Source: Chitinophagales bacterium (lineage in GTDB: Bacteria; Bacteroidota; Bacteroidia; Chitinophagales; Chitinophagaceae). From it: a stretch of 64,000 nucleotides of DNA. The stretch lies in contig JAFLBN010000015.1 in assembly GCA_017303395.1 (NCBI GenBank), positions 1-64,000 of the forward strand, read 5' to 3'. The notes beneath the pieces were generated by a model. The model was given only the letters and a program-made list of their open reading frames with translations, did no database searches and had not been told where the DNA came from. The position numbers and the translations under genes were made by a program. Positions 54,565 to 63,401 of the stretch are shown here, one piece after another (the first letter of the stretch is position 1; the number at the start of each line of letters is the position of its first letter).

Positions 54565-54786
54565 TTAGTACTCGTCTTCGTTGAAGAAGAAGTCTTCCTG
54601 CGTAGGATAATCAGGCCATATATCTTCGATGCCTTCGTAGATTTCGCCTTCGTCATCCAGCTCTTGCAGGTTCTCAACAACTTCCAGTGGTGCTCCCGAA
54701 CGAATGGCATAATCAATCAGTTCGTCTTTGGTTGCAGGCCATGGTGCGTCTTCTAAGTGCGATGCTAGTTCTAACGTCCAAAACAT
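54565..54786 (-). CDS. DUF2795-family small acidic protein
   Basis: 73 residues, strongly acidic. The start MFWTLELASHLEDAPWPATKDELIDYAIRSGAPLEVVENL is the DUF2795 core (W-P-A-T-K-x-E-L-I-x-Y-A). The tail is Glu/Asp-rich (DEGEIYEGIEDIWPDYP, FFFNEDEY). Function of the family is unknown. It is a single-gene unit with an exact promoter and its own terminator. Confidence 0.86.
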   Translation of the reverse strand: MFWTLELASHLEDAPWPATKDELIDYAIRSGAPLEVVENLQELDDEGEIYEGIEDIWPDYPTQEDFFFNEDEY

Positions 54787-54820
54787 ATTATAAATTATTT
54801 ATTTTTATTACCTATTTCCG

Positions 54821-54851
54821 CAAATGTAAGTTTTCAATTAACAATAACAAA
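54821..54851 (-). promoter_or_regulatory. DUF2795 gene promoter, exact consensus
   Basis: On the minus strand TTTG (54851-54848), 19 bases, TACATTTG (54828-54821). ATG at 54786, about 28 bases after the expected start. Confidence 0.78.
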
Positions 54852-55042
54852 TTTTCTATTCTTAAGGTTATCCTATGTTTTATAACATTAGTACAGTTGT
54901 ATGGTTTAACGGGTTTTACAGTGCTATGAAAACTAACGTATAAACCAACATGATTATTTCTTAGCTTATTATCGTTTATTTGTATTGTATCATTATCTAA
55001 AAACATGGTATTGCCCTGCGGGGTTATACATCTAATAGTGCT

Positions 55043-55696
55043 ATGCTTGTTGCTGAAAATCTGGTAAAAAAATACGGAAACCTTACGGTAGTAAAAGGTG
55101 TAAGCCTCAGCATAGGCAAGGGAGAGATAGTATCTGTAGTTGGCCAATCGGGCGCAGGCAAGAGTACACTGCTGCACCTGCTGGGCGCACTGGACAAGCC
55201 CGACAGCGGGAGTGTACTGATAGACGGTACTGATATTTTTAAGCTCCCAGCCAAAAAACAGGCGGCCTTCCGCAACAAGCATATAGGTTTTGTATTTCAG
55301 TTTCACCACCTGCTGCCGGAATTCAGCGCAATAGAAAATGTATCTGTACCATTATGGATAGCAGGGCAAGGCAGAAAGCAGGCGATGGATAATGCAGCTT
55401 CCATGCTGGATATTGTAGGGCTTGGCAACAAGCTGGATAATAAACCATCTGAATTATCGGGTGGCGAGCAGCAACGTGTGGCTATAGCCCGTGCATTGGT
55501 AAATAAACCAAGCATCATTATGGCCGATGAGCCTACCGGCAATCTGGATAGCGCCAACGCACAATCCATCCATCAGTTGTTTATAGACCTCCGAAACAAG
55601 CTGGGGCAGACATTTGTGATGATAACCCACAATGAAGAGCTGGCCGGTATGACGGACAGGACATTGACGATGAAAGACGGTAAGATACAAGCCTGA
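55043..55696 (+). CDS. lolD: LolD-like ABC transporter ATPase
   Basis: 217-residue ATP-binding subunit. Walker A GQSGAGKST at 34-42, signature SELSGGEQQRVAIARAL, Walker B IIMADEPTGNLD and the H-loop MITHNEEL are intact. The order and spacing match the LolD/MacB group. In Bacteroidota the partner permease can be elsewhere; none is adjacent, so the symbol is by family only. It precedes the acpP-fabF-rnc operon by 141 bases. Confidence 0.9.
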   Translation: MLVAENLVKKYGNLTVVKGVSLSIGKGEIVSVVGQSGAGKSTLLHLLGALDKPDSGSVLIDGTDIFKLPAKKQAAFRNKHIGFVFQFHHLLPEFSAIENVSVPLWIAGQGRKQAMDNAASMLDIVGLGNKLDNKPSELSGGEQQRVAIARALVNKPSIIMADEPTGNLDSANAQSIHQLFIDLRNKLGQTFVMITHNEELAGMTDRTLTMKDGKIQA

Positions 55697-55805
55697 CAAA
55701 TGATAGAGGGCTTTTTACAAATACTTAAAATAACTATATCAACTCCTTTAACAGGTTAAGTTTTAAAGAATTTGTGGGCTTTCTTCGTGTTTTAGTCAAA
55801 AAGTA

Positions 55806-55813
55806 TATTTTTG
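55806..55813 (+). promoter_or_regulatory. acpP -7 element
   Basis: TATTTTTG, exact TAnnTTTG, 24 bases before the acpP ATG. The -33 region is unclear. Confidence 0.6.
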
Positions 55814-55837
55814 CACCATAAAATAAATGCATTAGCC

Positions 55838-56074
55838 ATGTCTGAAATTGCAAATCGCGTTAAAAAGATTATCGTTGATAAACTTGGTGTTGACGAATCT
55901 GAAGTAACAACTGAGGCTAGTTTTACAAACGATCTGGGAGCTGACTCTCTGGATACTGTAGAACTGATCATGGAATTCGAAAAAGAATTCAACATCTCTA
56001 TTCCTGATGAACAAGCTGAAACTATAACAACTGTAGGACAGGCTGTTTCTTATCTGGAAGAACACGTAAAGTAA
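55838..56074 (+). CDS. acpP: Acyl carrier protein
   Basis: 78-residue acidic carrier. The phosphopantetheine attachment site is Ser37 in [11 protein letters not shown], preceded by [10 protein letters not shown]. The helix-rich C-terminus ([20 protein letters not shown]) is standard. It is the first gene of a compact operon (acpP, fabF, rnc); fabF starts 34 bases after its stop. Start at ATG 55838, where the sequence matches the family; 9 codons upstream an in-frame start is possible but outside the family length. Confidence 0.97.
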   Translation: MSEIANRVKKIIVDKLGVDESEVTTEASFTNDLGADSLDTVELIMEFEKEFNISIPDEQAETITTVGQAVSYLEEHVK

Positions 56075-56108
56075 TCAATCAAGCTATTCAGTAACTGAAA
56101 TTGTTTCA

Positions 56109-57368
56109 ATGAATTCACCGTTCAAACGAGTTGTCGTTACGGGTATCGGCGCCCTTACGCCCATAGGTAATACTGCTCCCGCATATTGGGAAGGCCTTAT
56201 CAATGGCGTTTCGGGCGCTGATTTCATTACCAATTTTGATGCGAGCAAGTTTAAAACAAGGTTTGCATGCGAATTGAAAGGATTTAATCCCGAAGACTTT
56301 CTGGAAAAGAAAGAAGCACGCAAACTTGACCGTTTTGCGCAAGTAGCTATTGTAGCTGCAGACGAAGCGGTAAAAAATGCCAAACTGGATGACCCAAGCC
56401 TTGATAAAGACCGCATTGGTGTAATATGGGCTTCGGGTATAGGCGGTATGATTACCTTCATCGAAGAGATGACTGCGTTCAACGCAGGCGATGGTACACC
56501 TCGATTCAACCCATTCTTCATTCCTAAGCTGATTCTGGACATTGCTGCAGGCCATATCTCTATGCGCTACAGCTTCCGTGGTCCGAACTTTGCTACCGTT
56601 AGTGCCTGTGCATCTGCTACCAACGGTCTGATAGACGCCTTTACATACATACGCCTTGGTAAAGCCGATGCGATTGTAACCGGTGGTTCTGAGGCTGTAG
56701 TTACCCAATCGGGTATTGGTGGTTTCAATGCCATGAAAGCACTGAGCGAACGCAATGACGACCCTAAGACAGCGAGCCGTCCTTTTGATTTGGATCGCGA
56801 CGGGTTTGTACTGGGTGAAGGTGCAGGTGCCATTATTCTGGAAGAACTGGAGCACGCTAAAGCACGCGGCGCTACCATTTATGCAGAGGTTGCAGGCGGC
56901 GGCATGAGTGCCGATGCTTATCACCTGACTGCTCCGCATCCGGAAGGCTTGGGTGTTATCAACGTAATGAACAATGCGTTGAATGATGCCGGTATGAAGC
57001 CTGAGGATATTGATTACATCAACGTGCACGGTACATCTACACCGTTGGGCGATATAGCCGAAATCATTGCTATACAAAAAGTATTTGGCGAGCATGCTTA
57101 TAATCTGAACATCAGCTCTACCAAATCTATGACAGGCCACCTGTTGGGTGCTGCCGGTGGTATAGAAGCGATTGCCGCTATATTATCTGTAGTTAATGAT
57201 ACGGTACCACCTACCATCAACCACAAGACTACAGACCCTGCATTCGATCCAAGACTGAACTTCACGTTGCACACTGCACAGAAACGTACAGTACGTGCTG
57301 CGCTGAGCAATACATTCGGCTTTGGTGGTCACAATGCGTCTATTATCTTCAAAAAATACGAAGAATAG
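56109..57368 (+). CDS. fabF: 3-oxoacyl-ACP synthase II FabF
   Basis: Condenses malonyl-ACP with acyl-ACP in fatty acid elongation. 419 residues. Catalytic Cys167 in SACASATNGL; the two histidines lie in INVHGTSTPLGD and in MTGHLLGAAGG; FNTFGFGGHNAS-type ending is present (NTFGFGGHNASI). Directly downstream of acpP and 3 bases before rnc, so it is one unit with the carrier it works with. Confidence 0.97.
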   Translation: MNSPFKRVVVTGIGALTPIGNTAPAYWEGLINGVSGADFITNFDASKFKTRFACELKGFNPEDFLEKKEARKLDRFAQVAIVAADEAVKNAKLDDPSLDKDRIGVIWASGIGGMITFIEEMTAFNAGDGTPRFNPFFIPKLILDIAAGHISMRYSFRGPNFATVSACASATNGLIDAFTYIRLGKADAIVTGGSEAVVTQSGIGGFNAMKALSERNDDPKTASRPFDLDRDGFVLGEGAGAIILEELEHAKARGATIYAEVAGGGMSADAYHLTAPHPEGLGVINVMNNALNDAGMKPEDIDYINVHGTSTPLGDIAEIIAIQKVFGEHAYNLNISSTKSMTGHLLGAAGGIEAIAAILSVVNDTVPPTINHKTTDPAFDPRLNFTLHTAQKRTVRAALSNTFGFGGHNASIIFKKYEE

Positions 57369-57371
57369 CGC

Positions 57372-58094
57372 GTGCGCAGGTTCACGGCACGAATCCTACA
57401 TTTCTTTTCTCCCAACAAAGAGTTGGTGCGACAACTGGAGCACTTGCTGGGTTACACCCCTAAGCATTTGCCGTACTACCAGCTTGCATTGATGCATCGC
57501 AGCAAGATAGAAGAGCTGCAGCAAAACAATGAAAGGCTGGAGTTTCTGGGCGATGCTATACTGGGCTCTATTGTTGCAGAATACCTTTTTAAGAAATATC
57601 CTACACAGCCCGAGGGCTACCTCACAGAGCTGCGCAGCCGCATAGTGCGCCGCGAAACGATGAACAATGTAGCACTGCGTATGGGCCTGCACAAAATGGT
57701 GCAGTATAACCAGAACGACCGCGGGCTGAGCCGCAGCCACATATTCGGCAACGCGCTGGAAGCCTTGATAGGTGCTGTTTATCTGGATCAGGGTTTTTCC
57801 CGCACACGTACTTTTATCCTCAATCAGGTTATAAAACCATATATAGATATTGAGGTAATGGAGAGTACCGATACCAACTACAAAAACAAACTGCTGAGCT
57901 GGGCACAACGTAATGGTAAGGAGTTGGCATTTGAAAGTGTGGATGAAATAGTAGAAGGTACACGCAAGGTATTTACGATAGCCATTGTACTAAGTGGCGA
58001 GCAGGTAGCAACAGGTACGGGCTTCAACAAAAAAGAGGCAGGCCAGGTAGCAGCACAAAAAGCGCTGGAACTGCTGGGTGTAAAGGGCAGCTAA
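57372..58094 (+). CDS. rnc: Ribonuclease III
   Basis: 240 residues. RNase III signature NERLEFLGDAILGSI is in the N-terminal catalytic domain; a double-stranded RNA-binding domain follows (SWAQRNGKELAFESVDE ... GTGFNKKEAGQVAAQKALELL). The start is GTG 57372, 3 bases after the fabF stop; no ATG fits. The acpP-fabF-rnc order is common in Bacteroidota. Confidence 0.95.
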   Translation: MRRFTARILHFFSPNKELVRQLEHLLGYTPKHLPYYQLALMHRSKIEELQQNNERLEFLGDAILGSIVAEYLFKKYPTQPEGYLTELRSRIVRRETMNNVALRMGLHKMVQYNQNDRGLSRSHIFGNALEALIGAVYLDQGFSRTRTFILNQVIKPYIDIEVMESTDTNYKNKLLSWAQRNGKELAFESVDEIVEGTRKVFTIAIVLSGEQVATGTGFNKKEAGQVAAQKALELLGVKGS

Positions 58095-58165
58095 AATTTC
58101 CTACAACAAGATTGTGATTTTATGACGGTACTTGCTACTAATAATGGTAGCAAAAGACCTGTTTT

Positions 58166-59359
58166 ATGTTCTTAAGGAAAAAGAAGGGCGACATACAGCC
58201 TGAGAAAAAGAAGAAATCTGTACTGAGAGAATGGGGCGGCGCAATGGTATTTGCCATTGTAGCGGCTACTGTCATACGCACATTTGCAGGCGAAATGTAT
58301 AATATACCTACGGGCTCTATGGAAGGCTCGTTGCTGATAAATGATCATCTGTGTGTAAACAAGCTGGCATACGGGCCACGCATACCAATGACACCACTTG
58401 CTATACCCCTGATGCACAACCGAATACCGCTTACCGATAGCAAATCTTACACAGATGCCGTACAATGGGCTTATCGCCGGCTACCAGGGTTTGGTACCGT
58501 GCAACGCAACGATGTAGTCGTATTCAATGCGCCGGGTGGCGATACGGCGATTGCAGATAATCCTGAGATGGATTACTACCAGTTGTGCCGTATCTATGGC
58601 AGAGAGCAGGTGCTGAATACTTATAGCATTACCACCCACCCTGTAGATAAAAGAGAAAACCTGATAAAACGTTGCATAGGCTTGCCGGGCGATGTGGTGC
58701 AAATAAAAGATGCGCAGGTATTTGTAAATGGGAAAGCTGCACCGCAACATTCTCATGCAAAACATATATACATTGTAAAAACAAACGGTAATGCACCAAT
58801 ACTTAACGACGAAGCTGAGTTGGTAAAAGTATTGAGTAACAATATCTATGCTTACAACTTTGCGAATGATGAGGCAGATGCAGCGAAAAAGGCAGGTAAT
58901 GTTGTTGCTGTTGATCTCTACAAATCGGAAGCTGCGGGAGTTGCACCAACCGATGCAGGTGCATGGGTTTTCCCTCAAGACACTATGCACTACAAGTGGA
59001 ATAAGGATAATTACGGTCCGTTACGAATACCAAAGGCTGGTGCTACAGTACAGCTAACTGCCGATAACATTGCTTTGTACAGACGCATTATTACTACCTA
59101 CGAGGGTAATAAACTGGAAGAACGTAATGGTAAATTTTACATCAATAATAAAGAAACCACAAACTATACTTTCCGTATGGATTACTACTGGATGATGGGT
59201 GATAATCGTGACAATTCACTGGATTCACGCTACTGGGGCTTTGTGCCGGATGACCATATTGTTGGCAAAGCAGCTTTTGTATGGCTTAGTTATGGCGATA
59301 ATATTTTTGACATCCGCTGGAACAGATTGATGCGTAGTGTAAAAAGATTAGGAGAATAA
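58166..59359 (+). CDS. lepB: Signal peptidase I (long Bacteroidota form)
   Basis: 397 residues, longer than the E. coli enzyme by a large insertion at about 170-320. One N-terminal transmembrane segment (GAMVFAIVAATVIRTF). The catalytic serine is Ser51 in IPTGSMEGSLL and the lysine is Lys168 in NLIKRCIGLPGD; MGDNRDNSLDSRYWGFVP is conserved box E. It cleaves signal peptides of exported proteins, including the many cargo proteins here. It follows rnc by 71 bases and faces the channel-like gene, 6 bases apart. Confidence 0.95.
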   Translation: MFLRKKKGDIQPEKKKKSVLREWGGAMVFAIVAATVIRTFAGEMYNIPTGSMEGSLLINDHLCVNKLAYGPRIPMTPLAIPLMHNRIPLTDSKSYTDAVQWAYRRLPGFGTVQRNDVVVFNAPGGDTAIADNPEMDYYQLCRIYGREQVLNTYSITTHPVDKRENLIKRCIGLPGDVVQIKDAQVFVNGKAAPQHSHAKHIYIVKTNGNAPILNDEAELVKVLSNNIYAYNFANDEADAAKKAGNVVAVDLYKSEAAGVAPTDAGAWVFPQDTMHYKWNKDNYGPLRIPKAGATVQLTADNIALYRRIITTYEGNKLEERNGKFYINNKETTNYTFRMDYYWMMGDNRDNSLDSRYWGFVPDDHIVGKAAFVWLSYGDNIFDIRWNRLMRSVKRLGE

Positions 59360-59365
59360 ACCCTT

Positions 59366-59707
59366 TTAATCGTCACCAACGTGTAGCCTATGAAACAGCC
59401 TGTGTGCCGCAGGTGCCAGTATGATACCGATATTGGTAATAAATACCACACCACTGAATAGGGCGTAGAAAGAAGAAAACAATTTGCCCGATGTGGTCTT
59501 AATTTCTACCACCGGGCCCATGCCGCTCAATATCATGCTTGCATTGTGCAGCGAGTCTATCCAAGGAATACCTGCCGTATAGTGATAGCCGAGAATACCA
59601 ATCAGCAAACACAGCGCGAGAATGACGACTGCAAAACCAACACTACGCATCATCCTGCTATAGTAAACAGATTTTGGTGCCAGCTTTTCATGTTTCTTCT
59701 CGTACAT
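59366..59707 (-). CDS. Small two-helix membrane protein with pore-loop-like segment
   Basis: 113 residues from ATG 59707. Two hydrophobic segments (GFAVVILALCLLIGILGYH; SFYALFSGVVFITNIGIILAP) flank a short segment DSLHNASMILSGMGPVVEI that sits where a potassium channel pore helix and filter would be. The GMGPV replaces TVGYG. The family is found widely in bacteria and I cannot name a function. An upstream ATG at 59770 would overlap paaD by 22 bases and add an unlike start, so 59707 is preferred. Confidence 0.65.
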   Translation of the reverse strand: MYEKKHEKLAPKSVYYSRMMRSVGFAVVILALCLLIGILGYHYTAGIPWIDSLHNASMILSGMGPVVEIKTTSGKLFSSFYALFSGVVFITNIGIILAPAAHRLFHRLHVGDD

Positions 59708-59747
59708 GAAGAAAAAGTAAAAAGAAAAACCGAGAGTAGAAAAAATA

Positions 59748-60239
59748 TTAGTGGCACTTGAAGTGCTCAAACGGTTCTTTGCAATCGAGGCACTTGTATA
59801 GCGACTTGCAGGATGTAGGCCCGAAGCGGCTTACAAGCTGTGTATGCTCGCTATTGCAACGCGGGCAGGGTATGTTATCGTCTTCGAACAGCGCCAGCGG
59901 ATTGTCTGATGTTTTGCGCACCGGTGGTGCTATGCCGTATTCTTTCAGCTTACGTTTACCATCTTCGGTCATCCAGTCTGTTGTCCAAGCAGGGCTAAGC
60001 TGTTGCTCTATATGTACTTTCTTAAAACCCCTGCTCATCAATGCCATACGGATGTTCATACCAATCACATCCATTGCCGGGCAGCCACTGTAGGTAGGCG
60101 TAATAACAACAGTTACATCATCATCTGCTATACGTACATCTCTCACAATACCCAGATCGAGTATGGTAAGCACAGGCACTTCAGGGTCTGTAACCTGTTG
60201 CAGCCAGTCATATACTTGTGATGTTGTTATTGCAGACAT
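59748..60239 (-). CDS. paaD: 1,2-phenylacetyl-CoA epoxidase subunit PaaD
   Basis: 163 residues. Part of the phenylacetate degradation complex with PaaABC (E). N-terminal DUF59-type fold (VTDPEVPVLTILDLGIVRDVRI, TPTYSGCPAMDVIG) and a C-terminal Cys pattern (CPRCNSEHT ... CKSLYKCLDC, CH) that suggests zinc or Fe-S binding. Separated from paaC by two TonB-domain genes. No paaE is seen in the window. Confidence 0.93.
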   Translation of the reverse strand: MSAITTSQVYDWLQQVTDPEVPVLTILDLGIVRDVRIADDDVTVVITPTYSGCPAMDVIGMNIRMALMSRGFKKVHIEQQLSPAWTTDWMTEDGKRKLKEYGIAPPVRKTSDNPLALFEDDNIPCPRCNSEHTQLVSRFGPTSCKSLYKCLDCKEPFEHFKCH

Positions 60240-60254
60240 TTAGAATCAAATTTA

Positions 60255-60668
60255 TCAGCTCAACCTCCAGCTAAGTTTTTGGTAGAAACGTACATTAACA
60301 GATTTGCCTTTATATTTAGCGGGTTCCCATTTGGGCATATTCTTTATTAGGCTGACTGCTTCATCTGCTAGTAAAGGTGAATCTTTGGCTCCCTTGCCCA
60401 ATGCTACAGGATTGATAACATTGCCATTTGTATCAACAACAAAACTTACAGCAATCTCACCTTCTATACCATATTTTTGGGCTTCGTCAGGGTAACGAAT
60501 ATTTTGTTTAAAATACTCCTGAAGATTAAATAAGGGTTCAGGAATTTCATCAAAGGCTGAGTAGATTGAATCAACAACAGGCATTCCTATTCCAAATTTG
60601 TCAACACCAGTCTGCGCATACAAACTAAATGCTGACAATGTAAATGCCATTAGTAGTATCTGTTTCAT
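60255..60668 (-). CDS. TonB C-terminal-domain secreted protein
   Basis: 137 residues. Signal MKQILLMAFTLSAFSLYAQ, no transmembrane anchor, then a TonB C-terminal domain: IRYPDEAQKYGIEGEIAVSFVVDTNGNV and ...LIKNMPKWEPAKYKGKSVNVRFYQKLSW. It lacks the long linker and N-terminal helix of a true energiser, so it may be a TonB-like accessory. Paralogue of the frameshifted gene upstream; both sit in the paa operon. Confidence 0.82.
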   Translation of the reverse strand: MKQILLMAFTLSAFSLYAQTGVDKFGIGMPVVDSIYSAFDEIPEPLFNLQEYFKQNIRYPDEAQKYGIEGEIAVSFVVDTNGNVINPVALGKGAKDSPLLADEAVSLIKNMPKWEPAKYKGKSVNVRFYQKLSWRLS

Positions 60669-60690
60669 ATTACTTGCTACAAATTAGGAG

Positions 60691-61097
60691 CTAGGAGAAT
60701 GTAATACGTTGTGTGTAGTATACCTTTACAACCTTACCCCTTTTTTTCCCGGGCTTCCATTTTGGAAAACTTTTTATCAACCTAATGCACTCATTCTCTA
60801 AATCTTCACCATGAGGAATTCGATTGCCAACTATAGTAACATCGCTTATGCTACCATCTGTGTTTACAACAAACTTAGCATCTACAGTACCGCTAATCCC
60901 ATTAGCCAATGCCTCTTTCGGGTAGGTCAGATTTTTTCCAAGAAGCCTGATATACTGAACAACGGTTCCGGCATTTCTTCAACATACGTATACACTGAAT
61001 CCTTGTCAGGCAATTCAAATTCACTAGCATCAGTCTGTGCATGCAAACTAAATGCTGACAATAAAAGCAGCAGATTCAGGAACAGGATTTTTTTCAT
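60691..61097 (-). pseudogene. TonB C-terminal-domain gene, frameshifted at an A6 run
   Basis: Starts at ATG 61097 (MKKILFLNLLLLLSAFSLHAQ) and ends in-frame after EPLFSISGFLEKI. A second frame then gives LTYPKEALANGISGTVDAKFVVNTDG to the stop at 60691. The frames join at the six-A run (plus-strand T-run 60932-60937); one more A gives GAA-AAA-AAT-CTG (EKNL), which fits the paralogue at 60255. Either a real frameshift, a sequencing error in a homopolymer, or slippage. Confidence 0.85.
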
Positions 61098-61113
61098 AGG
61101 ATATATAATTTTA

Positions 61114-61929
61114 CTACCACTCCATATCTGGATACGCACGTTGCATAAACTGCATTTCTGCCAGTACAAAACCGAGGTTTTCACTGTGGCGGCATTCTTT
61201 GCCACCACTGTGCATCCAGTTGTTGGCAGGCAGTGTCAGTGTAGCTTCTTCCAGCACTGCATTTACACGCTCCATCCACTTTGTTTTGATGCCAGCAAGG
61301 TCTACACCAATACCTTCGGCAAGCATTGCTTTATCTGCTTCTGTAGCTTCAAAAAACTCGCCTGTATAAGCCCAACGATTATCTACTGCCTCCTGTATGC
61401 GCTCCTTGCTTTCGTCCGTACCATCACCTAGGCGTATCATCCATTCGCTGCTCCAGCGCAGGTGGTAGGTTACTTCTTTCAGCGATTTTTCTGCAATGGC
61501 AGCCAAAACACTGTCTTTGCTTTTTTGCAGTTCTGTATAGAAATAAAAGTTGAAAGCATCGTAAAAGAAAGAACGAACTATGGTGTATGCCCAGTCTTTA
61601 TTGGGCTGTTCTGTCAACAATACATTGCGGAAATCCCAGGAGTCGCGCAGGTATGCCAAGTCATCTTCATCTATATTTTCGCCCTTGTTTATTTTGTTTT
61701 GCAATGCAGTAGAAGTAAACAGTGCATTCTTCTGCTCTGCAGACAGTGCATTGAACATATCTGCTGCATGCTGATACAGTGAGCGTGCCTGACCAAGATG
61801 ATCGAGCGAGGTATTTGTGATAGCGATATCCTGCTCCAGTATCGGGCCGTGACCACACCATTCGCTGATGCGGTGACCAATAATCAATGCATTATCTGCT
61901 ATCTGTAATGTGTATAGTAGTTGATTCAT
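61114..61929 (-). CDS. paaC: 1,2-phenylacetyl-CoA epoxidase subunit PaaC
   Basis: 271 residues, structural subunit of the PaaABC complex that pairs with catalytic PaaA. The start MNQLLYTLQIADNALIIGHRISEWCGHGPILEQDIAITN and DHLGQARSLYQ are the family motifs; EVTYHLRWSSEWMIRLGDGT follows. It stands third in paaA-B-C, then the TonB pair, then paaD. Confidence 0.94.
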   Translation of the reverse strand: MNQLLYTLQIADNALIIGHRISEWCGHGPILEQDIAITNTSLDHLGQARSLYQHAADMFNALSAEQKNALFTSTALQNKINKGENIDEDDLAYLRDSWDFRNVLLTEQPNKDWAYTIVRSFFYDAFNFYFYTELQKSKDSVLAAIAEKSLKEVTYHLRWSSEWMIRLGDGTDESKERIQEAVDNRWAYTGEFFEATEADKAMLAEGIGVDLAGIKTKWMERVNAVLEEATLTLPANNWMHSGGKECRHSENLGFVLAEMQFMQRAYPDMEW

Positions 61930-61970
61930 TTGTTTCTACGGAGTTTGTAATCGAGCGTTTGTAATCAGGA

Positions 61971-62336
61971 TTACATATGTTTCAGTTCGTCCGGCAGGTT
62001 GTAGAACGTAGGGTGGCGATATACTTTATCGTTTGCCGGTTCGTACATAGATGCAGCCTCGTATGGGTCTGATGCGTGTATGTTTTTGCTTTCTACCACC
62101 CAGATGCTAACACCTTCCATACGGCGTGTATATACATCGCGTGCATTTTCTATAGCCATTTGCGCATCTGCCGCGTGCAGGCTACCCGCATGCTTGTGGT
62201 CAAGGCCTGCTTTGCTGCGGATAAACACTTCCCACAAAGGCCACTCGCCTGCTGTGCTGTGTGTACCGCTTGCGCCTGTTGCCTGTTCTTTATCGCCGTA
62301 GTCTCCGTAGAGGTTTTTATTTATGAATTGATTCAT
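61971..62336 (-). CDS. paaB: 1,2-phenylacetyl-CoA epoxidase subunit PaaB
   Basis: 121 residues. The core WPLWEVFIRSKAGLDHKHAGSLHAADAQMAIENARDVYTRR is the PaaB signature; SIWVVESKNI and DPYEAASMYEPANDKVYRHPTFYN continue it. It may be slightly longer at the N-terminus than usual (GDYGDKEQATGASGTHSTAG). Between paaA and paaC on the same strand. Confidence 0.95.
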   Translation of the reverse strand: MNQFINKNLYGDYGDKEQATGASGTHSTAGEWPLWEVFIRSKAGLDHKHAGSLHAADAQMAIENARDVYTRRMEGVSIWVVESKNIHASDPYEAASMYEPANDKVYRHPTFYNLPDELKHM

Positions 62337-62365
62337 TGCTCAGTTTTTGTCAGTGCCACCTTTGA

Positions 62366-63331
62366 TTAAGCAGCTTTTACTTCTTTTACTTCTTTGTTTT
62401 CTTTGCGTGCTTTGCGCTTTTCAGAATGTGCCAATGCAGCATCGCGTACCCATGCACCATCTTCCCATGCTTTTTTGCGGGCATCCAAGCGTTCTTTATT
62501 GCAAGGGCCGTTTCCTTTTACTACGTTCCAGAACTCATCCCAGTTGATAGGACCAAAGTCGTAATGACCACGCTCTTCATTCCACTTCAAATCAGGGTCT
62601 GGCACTGTAAGACCTATAAGCCTTGCCTGCTCTACTGTTACATCTATAAACTTCTGGCGCAGTTCGTCATTTGTGAAACGTTTAATTCTCCAGCGCATGC
62701 TTTGAGCCGTATGCGGGCTGTCTGCATCGTTAGGGCCAAACATCATAATAGATGGCCACCACCAACGGTTGAGCGCATCCTGTGCCATTTTTTTCTGTAC
62801 ATCAGTACCATTTGCCAGTGTCATCATGATTTCAAAACCCTGACGCTGGTGGAAGCTTTCTTCCTTGCACACACGTACCATAGCACGTGCATACGGACCG
62901 TATGATGTACGGCACAGCGGCACCTGATTCATAATAGCCGCACCGTCTACCAACCAGCCTATAGCGCCTATATCGGCCCAGGTTAGCGTCGGGTAGTTGA
63001 ATATAGAAGAGTATTTAGCTTTTCCGGTATGTAGTTGGTCATACATCTCATCGCGTGTGATGCCCAGTGTTTCGGCAGCGCTATACAGATATAGGCCGTG
63101 TCCGCCTTCATCCTGTACTTTTGCCAGCAGTACCGCTTTGCGGCGCAGGCTCGGGGCACGGGTTATCCAGTTACCCTCAGGCAGCATACCTACTATCTCG
63201 CTGTGAGCGTGCTGAGATATCTGGCGGATGAGTGTTTTTCGATAATCATCCGGCATCCAGTCGCGCGGTTCTATCATCACCTCATTATCTATCTTGGCAT
63301 CGAAATGCTCCTGAAAAGAATGCACCGTCAT
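62366..63331 (-). CDS. paaA: 1,2-phenylacetyl-CoA epoxidase catalytic subunit PaaA
   Basis: 321 residues, di-iron monooxygenase subunit that epoxidises the aromatic ring of phenylacetyl-CoA. Ferritin-like metal motifs: [13 protein letters not shown], then [12 protein letters not shown], each giving Glu and His ligands. C-terminal Lys/Glu-rich tail ([11 protein letters not shown]). First gene of the paa operon; TATCTTTG -7 element at 63360-63353. Confidence 0.96.
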   Translation of the reverse strand: MTVHSFQEHFDAKIDNEVMIEPRDWMPDDYRKTLIRQISQHAHSEIVGMLPEGNWITRAPSLRRKAVLLAKVQDEGGHGLYLYSAAETLGITRDEMYDQLHTGKAKYSSIFNYPTLTWADIGAIGWLVDGAAIMNQVPLCRTSYGPYARAMVRVCKEESFHQRQGFEIMMTLANGTDVQKKMAQDALNRWWWPSIMMFGPNDADSPHTAQSMRWRIKRFTNDELRQKFIDVTVEQARLIGLTVPDPDLKWNEERGHYDFGPINWDEFWNVVKGNGPCNKERLDARKKAWEDGAWVRDAALAHSEKRKARKENKEVKEVKAA

Positions 63332-63352
63332 TTATTAAAAATTTTAAGATTA

Positions 63353-63360
63353 CAAAGATA
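63353..63360 (-). promoter_or_regulatory. paaA -7 element
   Basis: TATCTTTG on the minus strand, exact TAnnTTTG, 21 bases before the paaA ATG. No -33 at 19 bases; a hairpin lies just upstream. Confidence 0.5.
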
Positions 63361-63368
63361 ACAAATAG

Positions 63369-63388
63369 GGGGTAAAGATGTTTACCCC
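63369..63388 (-). terminator. Hairpin after sprA, before paaA
   Basis: 8-bp perfect stem GGGGTAAA/TTTACCCC (63369-63376 with 63381-63388), 4-base loop. Lies 14 bases after the sprA stop; the T-tract is short. It also sits beside the paaA -7 element, so an operator role is possible. Confidence 0.5.
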
Positions 63389-63401
63389 ATTGCTTATATC
63401 G

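Noticed and set aside
54812-55309. Minus-strand open frame upstream of and over lolD
   Set aside because: Most of it lies over the well-supported ABC ATPase gene; no motif in the upstream part.
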